A program made the translations under genes and the position numbers. Under the pieces are notes generated by a model that saw only the letters and a list, made by a program, of their open reading frames with translations, ran no database searches and was not told the DNA's origin. Source: Diatrype stigma (taxonomy: Eukaryota; Ascomycota; Sordariomycetes; Xylariales; Diatrypaceae). Taken from it: 64,000 nucleotides of DNA. Each line of letters starts with the position of its first letter. The stretch's first letter is position 1. Shown piece after piece: positions 20,644 through 34,011 of this stretch. The stretch covers positions 310,001-374,000 of the forward strand of contig JAKJXP020000021.1 of NCBI GenBank assembly GCA_022225965.2, written 5' to 3'.

Positions 20644-23316
20644 ATGGTGCCTTTCACGTTAGGCTTGCTGGCCGGCCTGTTGGCCCTCCCACTACCGGCC
20701 GCTGCTGTCGAGATCACCGTCAGTACGACGGGCGGTAACAAGACCAACGGCCATCAGTATGGGTTTTTGCACGAGGTATGTTGCCTATCAAAGTAAACCG
20801 TATCCCTATCTATCCCGACTCGAAGGGGGTTGAGACCGCTTTGGCATGTCAGACTGACGTTGCATCCAAGGACATCAACAACTCCGGCGACGGCGGTCTC
20901 TACGCCGAGCTCATCCGCAACCGCGCCTTCCAGAGCAGCGAAGGGTTCCCCTCGAACCTGTCCGCGTGGCACGCATTGGGCGGTGCGGGCCTCTCGCTGC
21001 AGAATCTCAGCATCCCGCTCTCCGACGCTCTTAAGACGTCCCTGCGCGTAGCTACTAATGCGTCGGCGGGCCGCGTCGGGTTCTACAACGACGGCTACTG
21101 GGGCATGGACGTAAAGGTGCAGAAGTACACGGGCTCGTTCTGGGTCAAGGGCGCGTACGAGGGGGAGTTCATCGCCTCCCTGCAGTCCGACCTCACGAAC
21201 GAGACGTTCGGCAGCGTCGAGATCAAGTCGAGCTCTGTCGCCGACCAGTGGACGGAGCACGAGTTCGAGCTGACGCCGGAGAAGAACGCCCCGAACTCGA
21301 ACAACACTTTTGCTATCACGTTCGATCCAGCTGTACGTCTCACAGAGAAAATCCCTAGATTTCCCAAGTTGGGGGGAGCATGCGCCGCTAACGGAACGGG
21401 CTTTAATTAGGGGGCGGCCGACGGGTCGCTGGACTTCAACTTGATCAGCTTGTTCCCTCCGACGTACAAGGGCCGCAAGAACGGTATGCGGATTGACATC
21501 GCGGAGACATTAGAGCAGCTGCACCCAGTAAGTTCCAACAAGGGTTACGACCCTGACCACCTACCATCGCCTCGGTTCCCATTCAAGAAGAAAAATTGTC
21601 TAACACGCCCAAGACACTTTTCAGGATCCCCGGCGGCAACATGTTGGAAGGCTTGACCTTGACTTCGTGGTGGGATTGGAAAAATTCGATCGGTCCGCTG
21701 AAAGACAGGCCTGGTTTCTCTGGAGTGTGGGCCTACCCACAGACGAACGGCCTAGGTCTTCTGGAATACCTTCAGTTCGCAGAAGACATTGGCATGGAAC
21801 TTAGTAAGTGGCCGGCCCGTTACTTATGCATGAAAGTCAATTCTTTTCTCTCGGAATCGTTTGATCACTAACGGAAAGGTGTCACCAACTAGTCGTGGGA
21901 GTCTATTCCGGCATGGCCTTGAATGGCGACCTCGTGGCCGAGGATGCGCTGCAGCCCTTCATCGACGACGCGCTCGATGAGATCGAGTTCATCCGCGGAC
22001 CGGCCGACTCGAAATGGGGCGCCGTGCGCGCGGAACTCGGGCATCCGGAGCCCTTCGAGCTAAACTACGTCGAGGTGGGCAACGAGGACTGGCTGGGCGG
22101 CGGTGACGAAGGATGGTCGACTTACAAGGAGTACCGGTTCCCGATGTTCCTCAAAGCCATCAACGAGGCGTACCCGGGCATCCAGGTCATCTCTTCCGGA
22201 TCGTACTACGACGGCTATGATATCCCCGGTAAGTATAGCCAATGCTTACTTGCCCCTTCGCAAGGGACGACTACTGATCCGAGATGGAATACCAGAGCCG
22301 GCAGCTGGGGACTTCCACCTCTACAGCACGCCGGACGACCTCGTCTCCCAATTCAACAAGTTTGACAACATCACCACGCCCCATGTCATCGGAGAGATGG
22401 CGGCGGTGCTCCCGAACGGCGACGGTGAGTGGACTGGGGTCATGATGCCGTTTCCCTGGTGGGGCGGAGCCGTGGGCGAAGCTGTCAGTCTGCTCGGATA
22501 CGAGCGGAATCACGACAGGATCATCGGCGCAGCTTACGTGAGTAATCATCGAACCATACCTACCTATCATATCGAGCCACTGGGCGGGCACTTCTGCTTC
22601 TCAGATGTGGGACATGGAACTGACCTCCGCGGCGATGATCGCGATTAACTTAGGCACCAATCATACGGAACATGAACAGATGGCAATGGGCCATAACCAT
22701 GATCCAGTTCTCCGCCGACCCAGCTCAGACCACCAAGTCGACGAGCTGGTATGTGTGGGAGGTAAGTTAAGTCACTACTACCAGATTCCTACTTAGCGCT
22801 CGACACGAGCCCTCCAGCCTCCCCTCCCCTCCTCCTCCTCCCGCGCCCGATTTAAGCAGGACGACGATAGATAGATACTGACCCATCCTGCCTGCCTACA
22901 AACAACAGCTCTTCGCCGCGCACATCTTGACCGAAACGCTGCCCGCGACGTCGGACTTCGACCCGCTGTACTACGTGGCGGGCCGGAGTGACGCGACGAA
23001 CGGGTACATCTTCAAGGCGGTGGTGTACAACTCGACCGAGGGGGCCTCCGTGCCGGTCAAGGTGACGTTCGAGGGCGGCGACGGGGGCGTAGTGGAGGCC
23101 GGCGCCACGGCCGAGCTGACGGTCCTGACGGGGCCCGAGGACCCCTACGGCATCAACGACCCGGCCACGGGCGTCAACGTCGTGCAGACGGCCACCACCA
23201 CCGTGACGGCCGGCAGCGGCGGCACGTTCGAGTTCGACCTGCCGAACCTGAGCGTCGCCGTGCTGGACACGAGCCCGAAGACGAGGTGGAATCGCGGGAT
23301 GAGACGGGGGTCGTGA
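20644..23316 (+). CDS. abfA: Secreted GH51 alpha-L-arabinofuranosidase
   Basis: Eight exons: 20644-20775, 20871-21332, 21411-21527, 21614-21803, 21893-22228, 22296-22537, 22654-22761 and 22909-23316, giving 664 residues with all phases matching. A signal peptide ([21 protein letters not shown]) is followed by the family hallmark [27 protein letters not shown] across the first splice site. A carbohydrate-binding-like beta domain covers about residues 70-195. The TIM barrel carries [16 protein letters not shown] (Glu365, expected acid/base) and HVIGEMAAV (Glu446, expected nucleophile). The C-terminal part ([28 protein letters not shown]) is typical. The enzyme removes terminal arabinofuranosyl groups from arabinan and arabinoxylan outside the cell. 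Using the ag at 21613 rather than 21624 for exon 4 restores the frame and gives TLFRIPGGN. Length agrees with fungal GH51 enzymes (about 630-660). Confidence 0.93.
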
Positions 23317-24794
23317 GACCAAGCGTTGATTTATTGTACTTAGCTACAGTAGAAAAGGGGGTGAAGGGGGGTGTGTATTAAGTTTCAATAGCTAGCGAAG
23401 GTATACATACTCCAATGGCTATTTGTCTCGTCACAGTAATACGTGAAATGGTAAATAAATAAAATACGTAATGACTGTGATACAGAATTCTACGGAGTTG
23501 TTGGGCTAAGAGCGAAATATACTGCCAATGCCTTGGTATGTCTGAACAGTGTCCCTCAGGTTGATGATACAATCGGGATAGATATAAGTCAGTCAACCTA
23601 AGCTACTGTAACATACAAATCTTTCTCATTCGGTGGCTCATTCATAATGAACCTGCCAATACCATTTCATGTGAATCGATATTCAAATTCTAGATTCCAT
23701 ACCAGCTGGGCTTCCTGGAGTAATCGGCAAGAAGGCCCACGACGGACTGGGTTTTACAGGAGGGTTGCATCAGACTTTCCGTGGGCATACGAGAAGCTTT
23801 CTACTCTACGGAATCAATTCCGGTCCCTTAGAAAATACGGCCACATAACCCCTCATCAACTATATATTAAGGTCGAAACGCCCACGCCATGCAATGCAAC
23901 GCTGCCTTCCGCCATCCGGATCGAATAGCCATGGCATACGAGTGGTAGGTCGGTCAGCCACCCCCTTTCCCCATAGTCCAAGCCAATAGTACAGACCGCC
24001 CAATTGTTCTGCGAGTCGTTCGATTGGACAGTGGCTAGTTAGTGCCTGCGCCCTAGTGAATTCCAAATCGTGTTCTAGACGTCGTATTCTACCTAGTGAT
24101 CAGTTTTCCCCTCAGCTGAAGACACAGAAAAGCCACAAATGCTACGACCATGGCGAGCTAATGCACACGGGCGCTCCCGCTCCCACCGTGATGAGAACTG
24201 CTTCCATTCGGTCACGGAAGAAGGCAGTTGTTGCAAGCCCAGCTCTACAATTGCCGTCGACAACCCTTTCAGCTGAAAGGCATTCTTGGCCGCATTGGAC
24301 CATCGACTCCGATTCGCCTACGCCAAAGCACTAATAACCTATGAAAGTCGCGCGTATCGAAGTTGTTTACTCCACCGATGTAATCCACCATTGAATACAT
24401 CACCAGTTTAACTCCCGGTACTGGTGTTTGGATGCACGATGGTTAGGCATTTCATCGGGGTAGACAGTGACATCCCATTCACATAAGCACTGGCAATCGC
24501 AATTGGAAGTAAACGCATAGATAGGGAGCATTATACGGATACAGACATTCGAGACCCTAACTTTCGCCTCCTATTTTATTCTTTTCCATAGCCGACTGAG
24601 TGCCAAACCGGCCCCTGCTTGCAAACAAACGCTGGTGATACACTTAGTTCCCAAGTTAATGATATCCTCGTAAATTCGTGCCATGCCGCCATGATGGAAT
24701 ACGCATGTTCCCGCTCAGACAATATAACAAAACAAAATAAATCGACAATAACCACGCTGCGCTAGTTCCTACCCACCCACCCCCTTTCCTCACA
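23317..24794. other. Intergenic between convergent genes
   Basis: About 1.5 kb between two 3' ends. Nothing recognisable beyond short ORFs that I do not support. Confidence 0.55.
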
Positions 24795-26142
24795 TCACAC
24801 CACAACCCCCACGCCCACCTTATCCTTCTCCCTCGTGTCGCTAGCATAGGACGAGGCCGCGGCGAGCGAAGTGGACCGGCCCATGAGATCTAGGCGGTCC
24901 AGCTCGTTGTCGTTGTTGTGGTCGATGGTGCGGTACGGTTGGCCGTGGAGGGCCGAGTCGGTCGCGTGGCTCTTGCCGTGCGACCGGTGCGAGCGGAACA
25001 CGTCCCAGAGCCCGGGGACCTGCTTCAGGAGCGGCCGCAGCGCCGCCGCCGACGCGCAGAAGATGGCTAAGCCCAGCTCGATGTCGGCCCAGAGCAGCAG
25101 GTCGTAGTGCAGGCCCTCCTCCTCCGCCTTCGAGGCGTGCGTCAGCTTGATGATCACCACCAGCTTGACGATGGTCGCCGAGCTCGCGCTATCCCAATGC
25201 CAGTCAGCTTCAGCTCGTGCTATAATTCATGTGGAAACCCCATTTCGCTTTTCTGTGGGGCGTATTGGGAGGAGAGTAGGGCATTGGAGTAGCAAGGGGG
25301 AAACTCACAAGGCTCCCAACCCGAGCAGGAGCAATACAGTGAGCTTGAGCTTGAGAGACATCTGGATGTTCCAGAGGATGTACACGGGGAGGAGGGCGTA
25401 GAAGTAGTCGATGAAGATGTTGGAGATGGTGCGGAAGTACCCGATGTTCCTGCACGTGTCGCTGCCGGCGTAGTTGGACGACCCCTTGGCGGCGCACAGC
25501 CAGGACGTGTACAGCGTCATGACCACGGTCCAGACCCCCACGATCGCCATGGAGGCGATGAGCGCCCAGCGCAGACGCTTCGACGCCGCCAGCCGGTACA
25601 GAACCATTGCCACGGCCAGCTTGACGAGGCCCGAGGATATGTAGACGCAGAGCTGGTTCGCGAAGTAGTACTGCGCGACCCATCGGTTAGTACGTAAGCA
25701 AGCAGGCAAACAAGCACACTTCATCAAGCCATTAATCCATCTATACATCCATGGATAGATAGATAGATAGGGGCTGGGCTGGCAACGCACCCTCAGTGCC
25801 TCGCGTTGGTCGTAGTGCGGACTTTCTTCTTCGGCCGCGTATCCGTAACTCATGGATGTGAAACCCATGGCGCAGTGGATGACATATCCGACCTGGCGGC
25901 GGTAATACCTGAGTTAGCACATACATCGAAGTAGTCTGAGAGCACCGGCCAAGTCGCTTCATGCTGGGAGGAGAAAAGTGCTAGCTAACATAGGTCAAGA
26001 TCAGAACCAAGTCGTCTAACCCGAACGACCGGCTCTTCATCTTGGTTCGGACGTAGACGCGGCCCGCCATGGCGGCTGTGTCGAGGGTCAGGAAGGTCAC
26101 CATGGAAGCGGACAGGATCCGCCGGTATCCGAGTACTGCCAT
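24795..26142 (-). CDS. Fungal rhodopsin-domain (SAT4/PTH11-like) membrane protein
   Basis: Four exons: 26142-25990, 25892-25791, 25670-25309 and 25182-24795, giving 334 residues with matching phases. Family signatures appear in order: RVYVRTKMKSRSFGLDDLVLIL across TM1-TM2; YYFANQLCVYISSGLVKLAVAMVLYRL; a Cys-containing extracellular loop after VMTLYTSWLC; ISNIFIDYFYALLPVYILWNIQMSLKLKLTVLLLLGLGAFSA; and ADIELGLAIFCASAAALRPLL. This is the fungal-only integral membrane family related to PTH11-type receptors. Some members sense host surfaces, but most have no known ligand. There is no N-terminal CFEM domain. The acidic, polar C-terminal tail (about residues 275-334) would be cytosolic. Intron 1 has a weak donor (gttagc), so that joint is the least certain. 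No neighbour suggests a specific role. Confidence 0.85.
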
Positions 26143-29100
26143 GCTGATCGTCGGTCGGTCCGTCCCGGTCGCGGGCGGCGGCGCTAGTCTAATCTTATTC
26201 CCTTTCCTCCTCTTCTCAGTTGCTCAACGGTGTCCGCTCCGGTACGAGGGCGCGATGGGTCAGTGGGCATCGGCTTATGCGCCACGTATTCGATGGCGGC
26301 ATAAGCATGAGAGTGGGCGTAAGTGAGTGAGTGGGGAGGGAGGGTTCGTCCGAAGCCTAAATCGTCCTCCCGCTCTCTACTCCTCCGGCCAGCAAGCTTT
26401 GAGCTAGCTCAGCGGCGTCTACTAGAGACGAAGATGCAGAAATGATGATGAATGTGCATTTCCGGGGGAGGCTTGTTTTTTTTTTCCCCTCTTGGGGTCC
26501 GGGCCTGGAAGGGTGTAGTATATGTAAGAAGTTGAGCCGGCATTCGACTCAGCCCGTCGGAAAGTATCTAGGTAGTCTGTTTGCCTGTCTGTCTGTCTAC
26601 CTACATCCTATTCCTGTCTGCATGTAGTCAGCAGTCATATCTCAGACTACCCATGGAGCGGATCCTTGCTGCTTATCGAAGGTTACAGTTGCGACGAAGA
26701 AAAGAACTGGAGACCGAGTATTCTGACGAACGAACGGCAGGCAAACAATGGAATACGGCAATCGCCTCGACTAAGGCGCACTACGGACGGGAAGGATGGA
26801 GGCGTCAGCTAGGTCAGTCTACCTGGCTACTACCCAAGTCGGTTCGGGGCTGAGGGGCAGAATGCAACACTGCCGGGTTGATCTCGGAACTGCCACCGTG
26901 ATAGTTGCTATATGGGGGGTAGGACGGCCCAATAAAAGGAGCGACTATGTGTGGGCTGACCAAGGTTTACGGGCAAAACGGGCAAAACCACCTGCAGACT
27001 GAGACGTCTTCCTGCAGACTGCAGAGAGCTGACATCTGTCTATATGCCTTCCTCTCATCGTTATAGGTCACTCCGACTGTCCCAGCTGCCACTCTCCACC
27101 CCACCACCTTCGCGCGTGTCAGTTACGTCGTATCTCTGCTCTGTAGTGTGACGCTGCTTCGAATCTTAGATCTAGGCATCCAGCTCATCAGCCCATGCCG
27201 CCGCGTCTTGCAACCTCCAAGAGGGCAATGCGACACACCATACGGTGACACCACGAAAGCCAACACTGCACCACGATGTACGCCACAAGAGGGGTAAAAC
27301 AGAGTCTGACCATCCGATGATGCAGGATATAGGTAAAAGCCCGCGTACCTGATTATGCCGACTTTACTTTCCTTTCCTTCCATGCTTGGCCTTGTTTTCT
27401 GCGCATTCATACACAAGAAACCCCCGGCCCCGAGCACGCTGCGAGCGTCGCGGCGTCGGTGTTTCTCGGTCGATGATACGGTAACATTCTAATAGTCGAG
27501 GGACTGACGAACGGATTGCCCTTCCTAGACGGGCTCAGGTAGCTTGCCGTGGAGCCTTCAATCTCGGTTAGTGCCGAGTCCAATCAAGGCAATCATGCGA
27601 GCTTTTCCCCTCGGGGCCGATTCACTCTGCAGAGTAACGATATGTATAATGCAATAAATAGTGAGGGTAATAGGCATGTAGTAAATCGTTGGACTGCCTA
27701 GCTATCATGTAGACTCGCTATTTAGAACCCAGAGAATTGGTAGGTATCAATTAGGTTGGTCACATCATTCGCGGATCGCCAATCGCTAACTATGGCTATG
27801 TGGGTTGGTCAGCAAAGGAACCCTGCGCCGCTCGATCTCTGTTCGTCCGATGCCATCGAGGATGGATGTAAGAGGTACGATGTAAGGGGTACTACCGTAC
27901 GTAGGGCCAGGGCAGCTGTGCAACACCTGCAGTAGCAATTCATCATCCATCCCACCATGCTGAGCCGACCCGTGCTACTATAAGTATTGTGAAAACTACC
28001 TGCTTTTCAGCTCCTGTGCCAGGTGGCGCTTCTAGAAGCTTTAAGGTTAAATCCTTCCACCAACTGAGTCTGCAGCTTAGTTACATCCAGGTGCGCTTCG
28101 GTCGCGCAATTGTGCGACTGCTGCAGTTGTATGAATCTACCGTAGGAGTAGGAGTAAAGGTCTGCTTTTGACTTCATATGTTTGTGTTTGACAACTCAGT
28201 TGGTGAACATGATATATCGGCTCTTGACCAGGAGCTGGTACTCAGTATGAAGTATCTAAATGTGAAGCATCTAAATATATAACCACGCTATTAGATTTTG
28301 TGGTGTTGGTTCAGTGGGACATCGTTAATTTCCCCGTAAATATACTACATAGACTAGACGCTCTGGGCAACTCCATACAGTGATGAGGATAGCTTATACT
28401 TGTACCAATGCTACGCCACACCAGCATCCACGATACCACCAAATAGATTACTGTTCTAGTATGAACTGAAAACAAAACTGGGATTGGAACTTGATTTATT
28501 GAAGACCTTCGAAATGCACTCCCATTTCTACTTTAACACGAAACGTTAGAATACAGCTGGTGCTTGGTATTAGTCTAGATTGTACTGTACCATTTATAGG
28601 TACGTCTGGAGATTTCATCCCCCGTAGTGTCGATCATAGACACGTGGGGTTGGCCAGTCGGCCAGGTCGGCAACGGTTTCTAGACTAGTTACCCCATGCG
28701 GATAGGCGGTTTGGTGCACTCTTGGTGCTGTTAATCCACCAAGCTATAATTTAGTCTCGTGGTGCGGGAAGTCTAAGTCGTCCAAGTTGGGTATCGTAGC
28801 CAATCAGGGTTGGATGCAGACGAAAGGATGGATTCTATAGCCAAGTAGCCAAGCGAAGGATTGCTGGGATTGCTGGGACTGCTTGACCCCCTTGCTTTGT
28901 ATATAACAATAGCTGGAATAGGTAGCAACGACCAACAGAAGTCGGTAAATTGGATCGTTCCGCCCAGGTCAGGAACCGACAGCGACAGGGGCCCCGTGTT
29001 TGTCGCTTTTCCGCTTTCCTCATTAAAATGTCGATGCAACCTTTCTAAGGCTTTCTTGTGTTAGGCTTCGATTCCTTCTGAATTCCATCCTCCCAGCCCT

Positions 29101-29350
29101 CTCGACCGTGCCTGTGGTTGTGCGTGTGTGTGTATGCAGGTCGCAGTTGCACCGGCTCTTGATTGGATGTTAGCACCATCTCCGAACTCGGTAACGGCAA
29201 TCCAAATATCGAACAATTCAGCCTTGACCGTCTGGTGTTGCCGCTGCTGTTCTTGCTGTTGTTGCCGCTGTTACTGTTACTGTTGCTGCTGATCCTGCTG
29301 CTGCTGCTGTACCACACACACACCACACCACACGAAACAGCAACACAAGA
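26143..29350. other. Long intergenic region, no gene seen
   Basis: About 3.2 kb holding two divergent promoters. ORFs here are short and none resembles a known family. The stretch 29225-29310 is a CTG/TTG-rich tract within the probable 5' leader of the GH105 gene. Confidence 0.5.
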
Positions 29351-30736
29351 ATGCGACCGAACGCTCACCTGACCGCCGCGGTTACCGCCGCCGCTGCCGC
29401 CTGTTTCTTCACCGAGACAGCCGCGGGCAGCGTGGTAGCCAAGGCCGAGGTGTCTATGTCGAAATGGATGGCGTCGAGCATCATGTCCCGCAGACAGGGC
29501 ATCATGACCGGCAAGGGCGGCACCTCCGAGCTGCTGCAGGCCGGGATCACGCAGAAAGCCTTCCTCGCCCTTGTCGCCCAGTACCCCGACGCCGCCGACG
29601 TTGAGGCCTACATCGAGGAGAGCGCCGCGTCCGTCGTGCCGTACGTCTCGAACGCCTCGCATGCCGCGCTGTCGTACCCGATGGACCGGCTCTCCAACGG
29701 CATGGCCCTCCTTCAGCTATCCTCCCCCTCTCCCTCCAGCCCCGCCAACAGCACCGCCCAGGCCGCCTTCGCCCGCGCGGCCGACGCCCTGCGCCGGAGC
29801 ATCGACCTCAACCGCCGCAACCCCGAGGGCGGGCTCTGGTACTTCACGTACCCGCAGTGGAGCTACCTCGACGGCATGTACTCGCTGGCGCCCTTCTACA
29901 CGCTCTACACGGCCACCAAGACGGCGGCGGAGGCCGCCGCCGACCCCGCCGCCGCCGAGCTCGCCCTCGCCGACATGTACTACCAGGTCGACCTGCTGTG
30001 GCAGCGCACGCGCGACGCGGCGTCGGGCCTGCTCGCGCACGGGTACGACGCCTCGCGCACGGCGGTGTGGGCCGACCCCGCCACGGGCGCGAGCCCGCAC
30101 GTGTGGGACCGCGCGCTCGGCTGGTACCTGATGGCGCTGGTGGACACGGTGGAGCTGCTTGACGCCGCTTCCGCCGACGCCGCCGGCGCCGCCGGCGCGG
30201 TGTACTCGGGGCTGCTGGCGCAGAAGTTCCAGCAGCTGGCGCGCGCCGTGCTCGACGCGGCCGACCCGGCCTCGGGCGCCTGGTGGCAGGTCATGGACCG
30301 CCCCGGCGCCGACGGCAACTACATCGAGTCGAGCGGCAGCGCCATGTTCGCGTACGCGCTGCTCAAGGGCGCCCGCCTCGGCTACCTCGACTGCCCGGAC
30401 GCCGCCGTCGACGTCGCAACCCGCGCCCACGACTACCTGACCCGCACGTTCGTCGTGCACGAGTCCGAGAGCGTGCTGGGCTACAATGGCACGGTGTCGG
30501 TGTGTAGTTTGAACTCGACGGCTAGTTACGAGGTGAGTGGAATCTGCAATGCCCCAATTCATGACTTGACAGCCCTGATCGAGATATATGAATCTGTACC
30601 ATATCCCTGTTAGTGGTACTGACCACGCTAATGATCTGGATAGTATTACGTCACGCGGCCTATCGAGTACAATAACGTCCTCGGGTCTAACGCCTACATC
30701 CTCGCGTCGCTCGAGGTCGAGAGGTTACGGCAGTGA
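29351..30736 (+). CDS. Secreted GH105 unsaturated rhamnogalacturonyl hydrolase
   Basis: Two exons, 29351-30532 and 30644-30736, for 424 residues. The intron starts gtgagt and ends gatag. A signal peptide (MRPNAHLTAAVTAAAAACFF...) precedes an alpha/alpha-barrel. The GH105 (YteR-like) motif is clear at about residues 230-265: GLLAHGYDAS followed by AVWADPATGASPHVWDRALGWYLMALVDTVELL. The motifs GAWWQVMDRPGADGNYIESSGSAMFAYALLKGARLGYL also fit. The second exon supplies the usual C-terminus (YYVTRPIEYNNVLGSNAYIL), which would be lost if the intron were read through. The enzyme cleaves the unsaturated galacturonyl residue from rhamnogalacturonan I fragments made by lyases. It is the third rhamnogalacturonan/arabinan-related enzyme in this window. 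Coding sequence is extremely GC-rich in third positions. Confidence 0.9.
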
Positions 30737-31925
30737 TATCCTCTCTGCCAGACGTACCGCGAACCGGATACCCCGGCTAAAAGCAATGCATATTAGCTAA
30801 TCTTCCCAGCAACCTCATTTAGAAGGGGTCTTTTCTGGTCAATAGACAGACAGCTGAAGGCAGCAGACATATGGCGAAAATCCTCTTTTAATGTGTAGAT
30901 CTTGAAATATAATACATTCCGGATAGTAGAAGGTTCGGAAAGCTTCACTTGAAACGACCTCGATTGGATTATCAGCATATCAACGTGAAATGTGCTCAGT
31001 GGCTTACTGAAGCCCCCATGCAACCTCCATGTTGTGTTCCTTAGCAAGAGCAATGTGCAACACGAGGAAAGGAAAGATTTGCGTACATACTATGAATGTT
31101 TATAAGCAAGGCCCACTGCCGTAGCACACGGGTTCCAAGGTACCTTCTACGTCTACCACAATCAATACACTTGGCAGGTGTGTGACTTGGGTGTAACTAA
31201 TAGTTCAAGACGAAGTGTACCCAGGCATTGCAGTAATATTCTTCTAGGCCTCGTTAGCATTGAAATCGGAACGACTAGAAATGCCTTTCATACATCAGTA
31301 TCTATCGACTTGTCCATTTTGTGTATCTCGCTCTGCCTTAGTAGTGGGGTACTTTGTTCCTGGTGGTCTTTGCAATGAAAACCAGGGAAATGTGCGACTT
31401 TTGTCCCTGAATCTAGCCCAGAAACTTATGATAGGTATTTATGAGAAGCTGGGAGATTCCTCTGGGTGGAAAACTCTCGATGTGAGCTACAGTAGGCTGT
31501 AACAGGCTGCAATGCAATAATAAACAAGGAGAAATTGGACCCTTTGTAATAAATTATCACACGTATCCCAGGGGATTAGACAGTCGACTACCTACCTGTC
31601 ATGGAGCAAGTTAATTCAGCATAACTTGGTTTCCGATAACAGCCTTCCTATGGATCCTACATATTCACTTTACACTTCGCCTAATCTCCCTAGTACATTT
31701 TACGCGATTGATGAATCTCTAGCATTGAATTTTTCGTTATCTGGTGTCCCCTTGCGTTAATAGACATTCTATCGATGCTTCAATCGTCGACTGACTGTTT
31801 GTCACCATTTACAACTTCACCCGACTCCCACAAAGTTCAGAACATTTCTATCGTTGGCCACGTCACCCTCCACACATCTCGTTTAACCTTCCTGCCTTTC
31901 ACCGCAAGTCTCTCCCGTACTTATT
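30737..31925. other. Intergenic, no gene seen
   Basis: About 1.2 kb between the GH105 gene and the F-box-like gene. No supportable ORF or element. Confidence 0.55.
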
Positions 31926-33611
31926 ATGGAAAAGCTCCCGCCACTGGTACTACGGCGTATTCTACATTACGCTACACTCCCAACTGATCCACGGCGCCAA
32001 AACTACGGGCCAGAGTCGACCATACTAGCTTCGACATGCCGCGCTTTTCAGAAGATCGTCGAACAAAAAACCTTCCGGCGACTGTATCTGGACAAGGAAC
32101 GGGCGGTTGAAGCTATTGGAATTCTATCGCGATATCGTCACCGCATTGCCAGCGTGAAAGAAATTTGCTTTACCGTGATCCTGCCGGAGTATGATTTCAA
32201 CGCCTACAACCGCTTTGAGACACCGACCGAGCAGAGAGTCAACTCTTGGGTGTTCACCGTGGACATGGGCGCGTTGTTCCGCTTCCTACCGTGCCTGGAT
32301 ACCGGGTCCCCTTCTCAACGCGTGGAGCTCTTTCTCGTGGCACGCTCGCCTACCGACTGCAAATACGCCGGGGCGGAGGCCGTGGAGAGCTTTCGAGATG
32401 ATTTCACTTTCCATATACCTGGAGACTACGAGAGGTGGCGTTATTATATGTCTACCCTGTGTCTTCTCGGTCAGCGCTCCAATGTCACGAAGGCCGTATT
32501 TCCCTTCATCAACCATTTATGGCTCTGCCACCCTGAGGAAGACAGAAATATCGGTGCCGAGACTATGGGCTGGATCACCTCGAGGTTCAACAACGTATAT
32601 TACGTAGATTGGTTCTTTTGTGACAACGCGAAGGGCAATCTTGAACTCCGGCGAGCAAACCGATCGGGTATACACCCCTTTCCTATTCCTAATTAGTGAG
32701 TAGTGCTGATATTTTGCTTAGATTTAGCTGGGGCACTTGCGTCGCTCCCACCATCGGTCGATGATTTCCATCTTGACATCGATTACTACCCGCCTGGCGA
32801 CCACAATATATCTCCTCCTTCGATGCTCATGCTGGATGAGACAGAGGACAGATTTACGAGGGCCTTCCATCTAGCATCTCAAAGGTTCCAGCATATGAAG
32901 CTGCATGGTACTCTCGGCTCCCCTCAACTGTTTTGGCCCAAGAACCCTAGACCAGAGGAAACCCTTCCCTTCTGGCCTAACCTAGAGACCCTTAGTTTCC
33001 GCTATCACATAGTCACCCCAGAGGGAGAGTGGTTGTTCGAAGAAGACGAAGGTCCAAGCCCGTGACACACCGAGGTTCCGTACCCGTACCGCCAGGCCAG
33101 AGACCAGATACCAACCGAAGATCGGCACCCGAACCAGTTCCGCTACACTCCGAAGCAGGACCTCCTAGACGAGTTCTACCTGGCGGCGGCGCACGCGACA
33201 ACCCGTATGCCAAAGCTCCGTAGAATGTTGCTAGACAGCATCAACCACGACCCCTGGCACGTGATGGGTTCACATAGAAAGTGGCATGTTGTGAGTTTCG
33301 ACAACCACAAATTCAGGTTAGAAATTGAGGGGAGGGTTGGTACGGCTACCTGGACGGGTTGCCCCTCGTTTGCCCCTAGTAAGGAAGTCATCAAGGCCTG
33401 GGAGAAGTTGGCGTATGATCGTAACATCAAACTTGCCATGGAGTTTGTCGTTCACGCTGAAAGCGACCACAGGGAGGAGGCCTTGTTCGAGGACGCTATC
33501 GAGGATTCCATCGTGGATGCCCTCGAGGATGCTGTCGAAGAAGCCATTGAGGACGCCACCGAGATCAGAAGCGAGGGCGGTAGTGGGAGCGGGAGTGGGG
33601 GCGAGAGCTAG
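31926..33611 (+). pseudogene. F-box-like protein gene with an in-frame TGA
   Basis: Exon 1 is 31926-32667 and exon 2 begins at 32722; the intron starts gtatac and ends ttag. The N-terminus (EKLPPLVLRRILHYATL ... ASTCRAFQKIVE) resembles an F-box, which recruits substrates to SCF ubiquitin ligases. The rest resembles a large ascomycete family of F-box-like proteins with LPPSV..FHL, FWPNLETL.., DRHPNQF and MPKLRRM. The frame meets TGA at 33063-33065, after EEDEGPSP. It then stays open in the same frame for 182 codons to 33611, and those codons contain the expected family motifs (DRHPNQFRYTPKQDLLDEF, AAAHATTRMPKLRRM). No GT-AG intron that I can find removes the TGA and keeps the frame. Either the gene is freshly broken (for example CGA to TGA), makes a truncated protein of about 362 residues, or the stop is read through. 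The C-terminus is acidic and repetitive. Confidence 0.65.
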
Positions 33612-33975
33612 GGAACGTGTACTTGATATCGATCTTGTCGGCACAGAGGGGAAACCGGCTGGCATGACCCAATGGAGATGAACTATTAGGAAGTAGAACC
33701 TAGATAATAAATAACACGTGGTCTAGCTATTCAAGCTTCAAGGGTGCTTTACTTCTGTTGTTCTACGTAGGGAGACTTTACAGCCTGAATATTTGGCAGC
33801 TTAGTCGTTAATAAGCGGCTGCCTACACGGGACGATTGACACATGGGCAAGGCTACGTCTGAATTCATAATATGTCAATATGGTTCTAGAACACGTCAGG
33901 GTTTTAGCGGGGTTAGCGGATTATCACTGTCACAATACTTTATTCCGCTAGGAGTTATTTTCCCGGTGTGTCTGT

Positions 33976-34011
33976 CATCCATGTGTCAGCAGGCATCCAT
34001 GTGTCAGCAGG
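33976..34011. repeat. Perfect 18-bp tandem duplication
   Basis: The unit catccatgtgtcagcagg occurs twice in direct tandem, 33976-33993 and 33994-34011. It is non-coding. Confidence 0.9.

Noticed and set aside
27123..27437. A 104-codon ORF on the minus strand
   Set aside because: Low-quality composition and no similarity to a known family.
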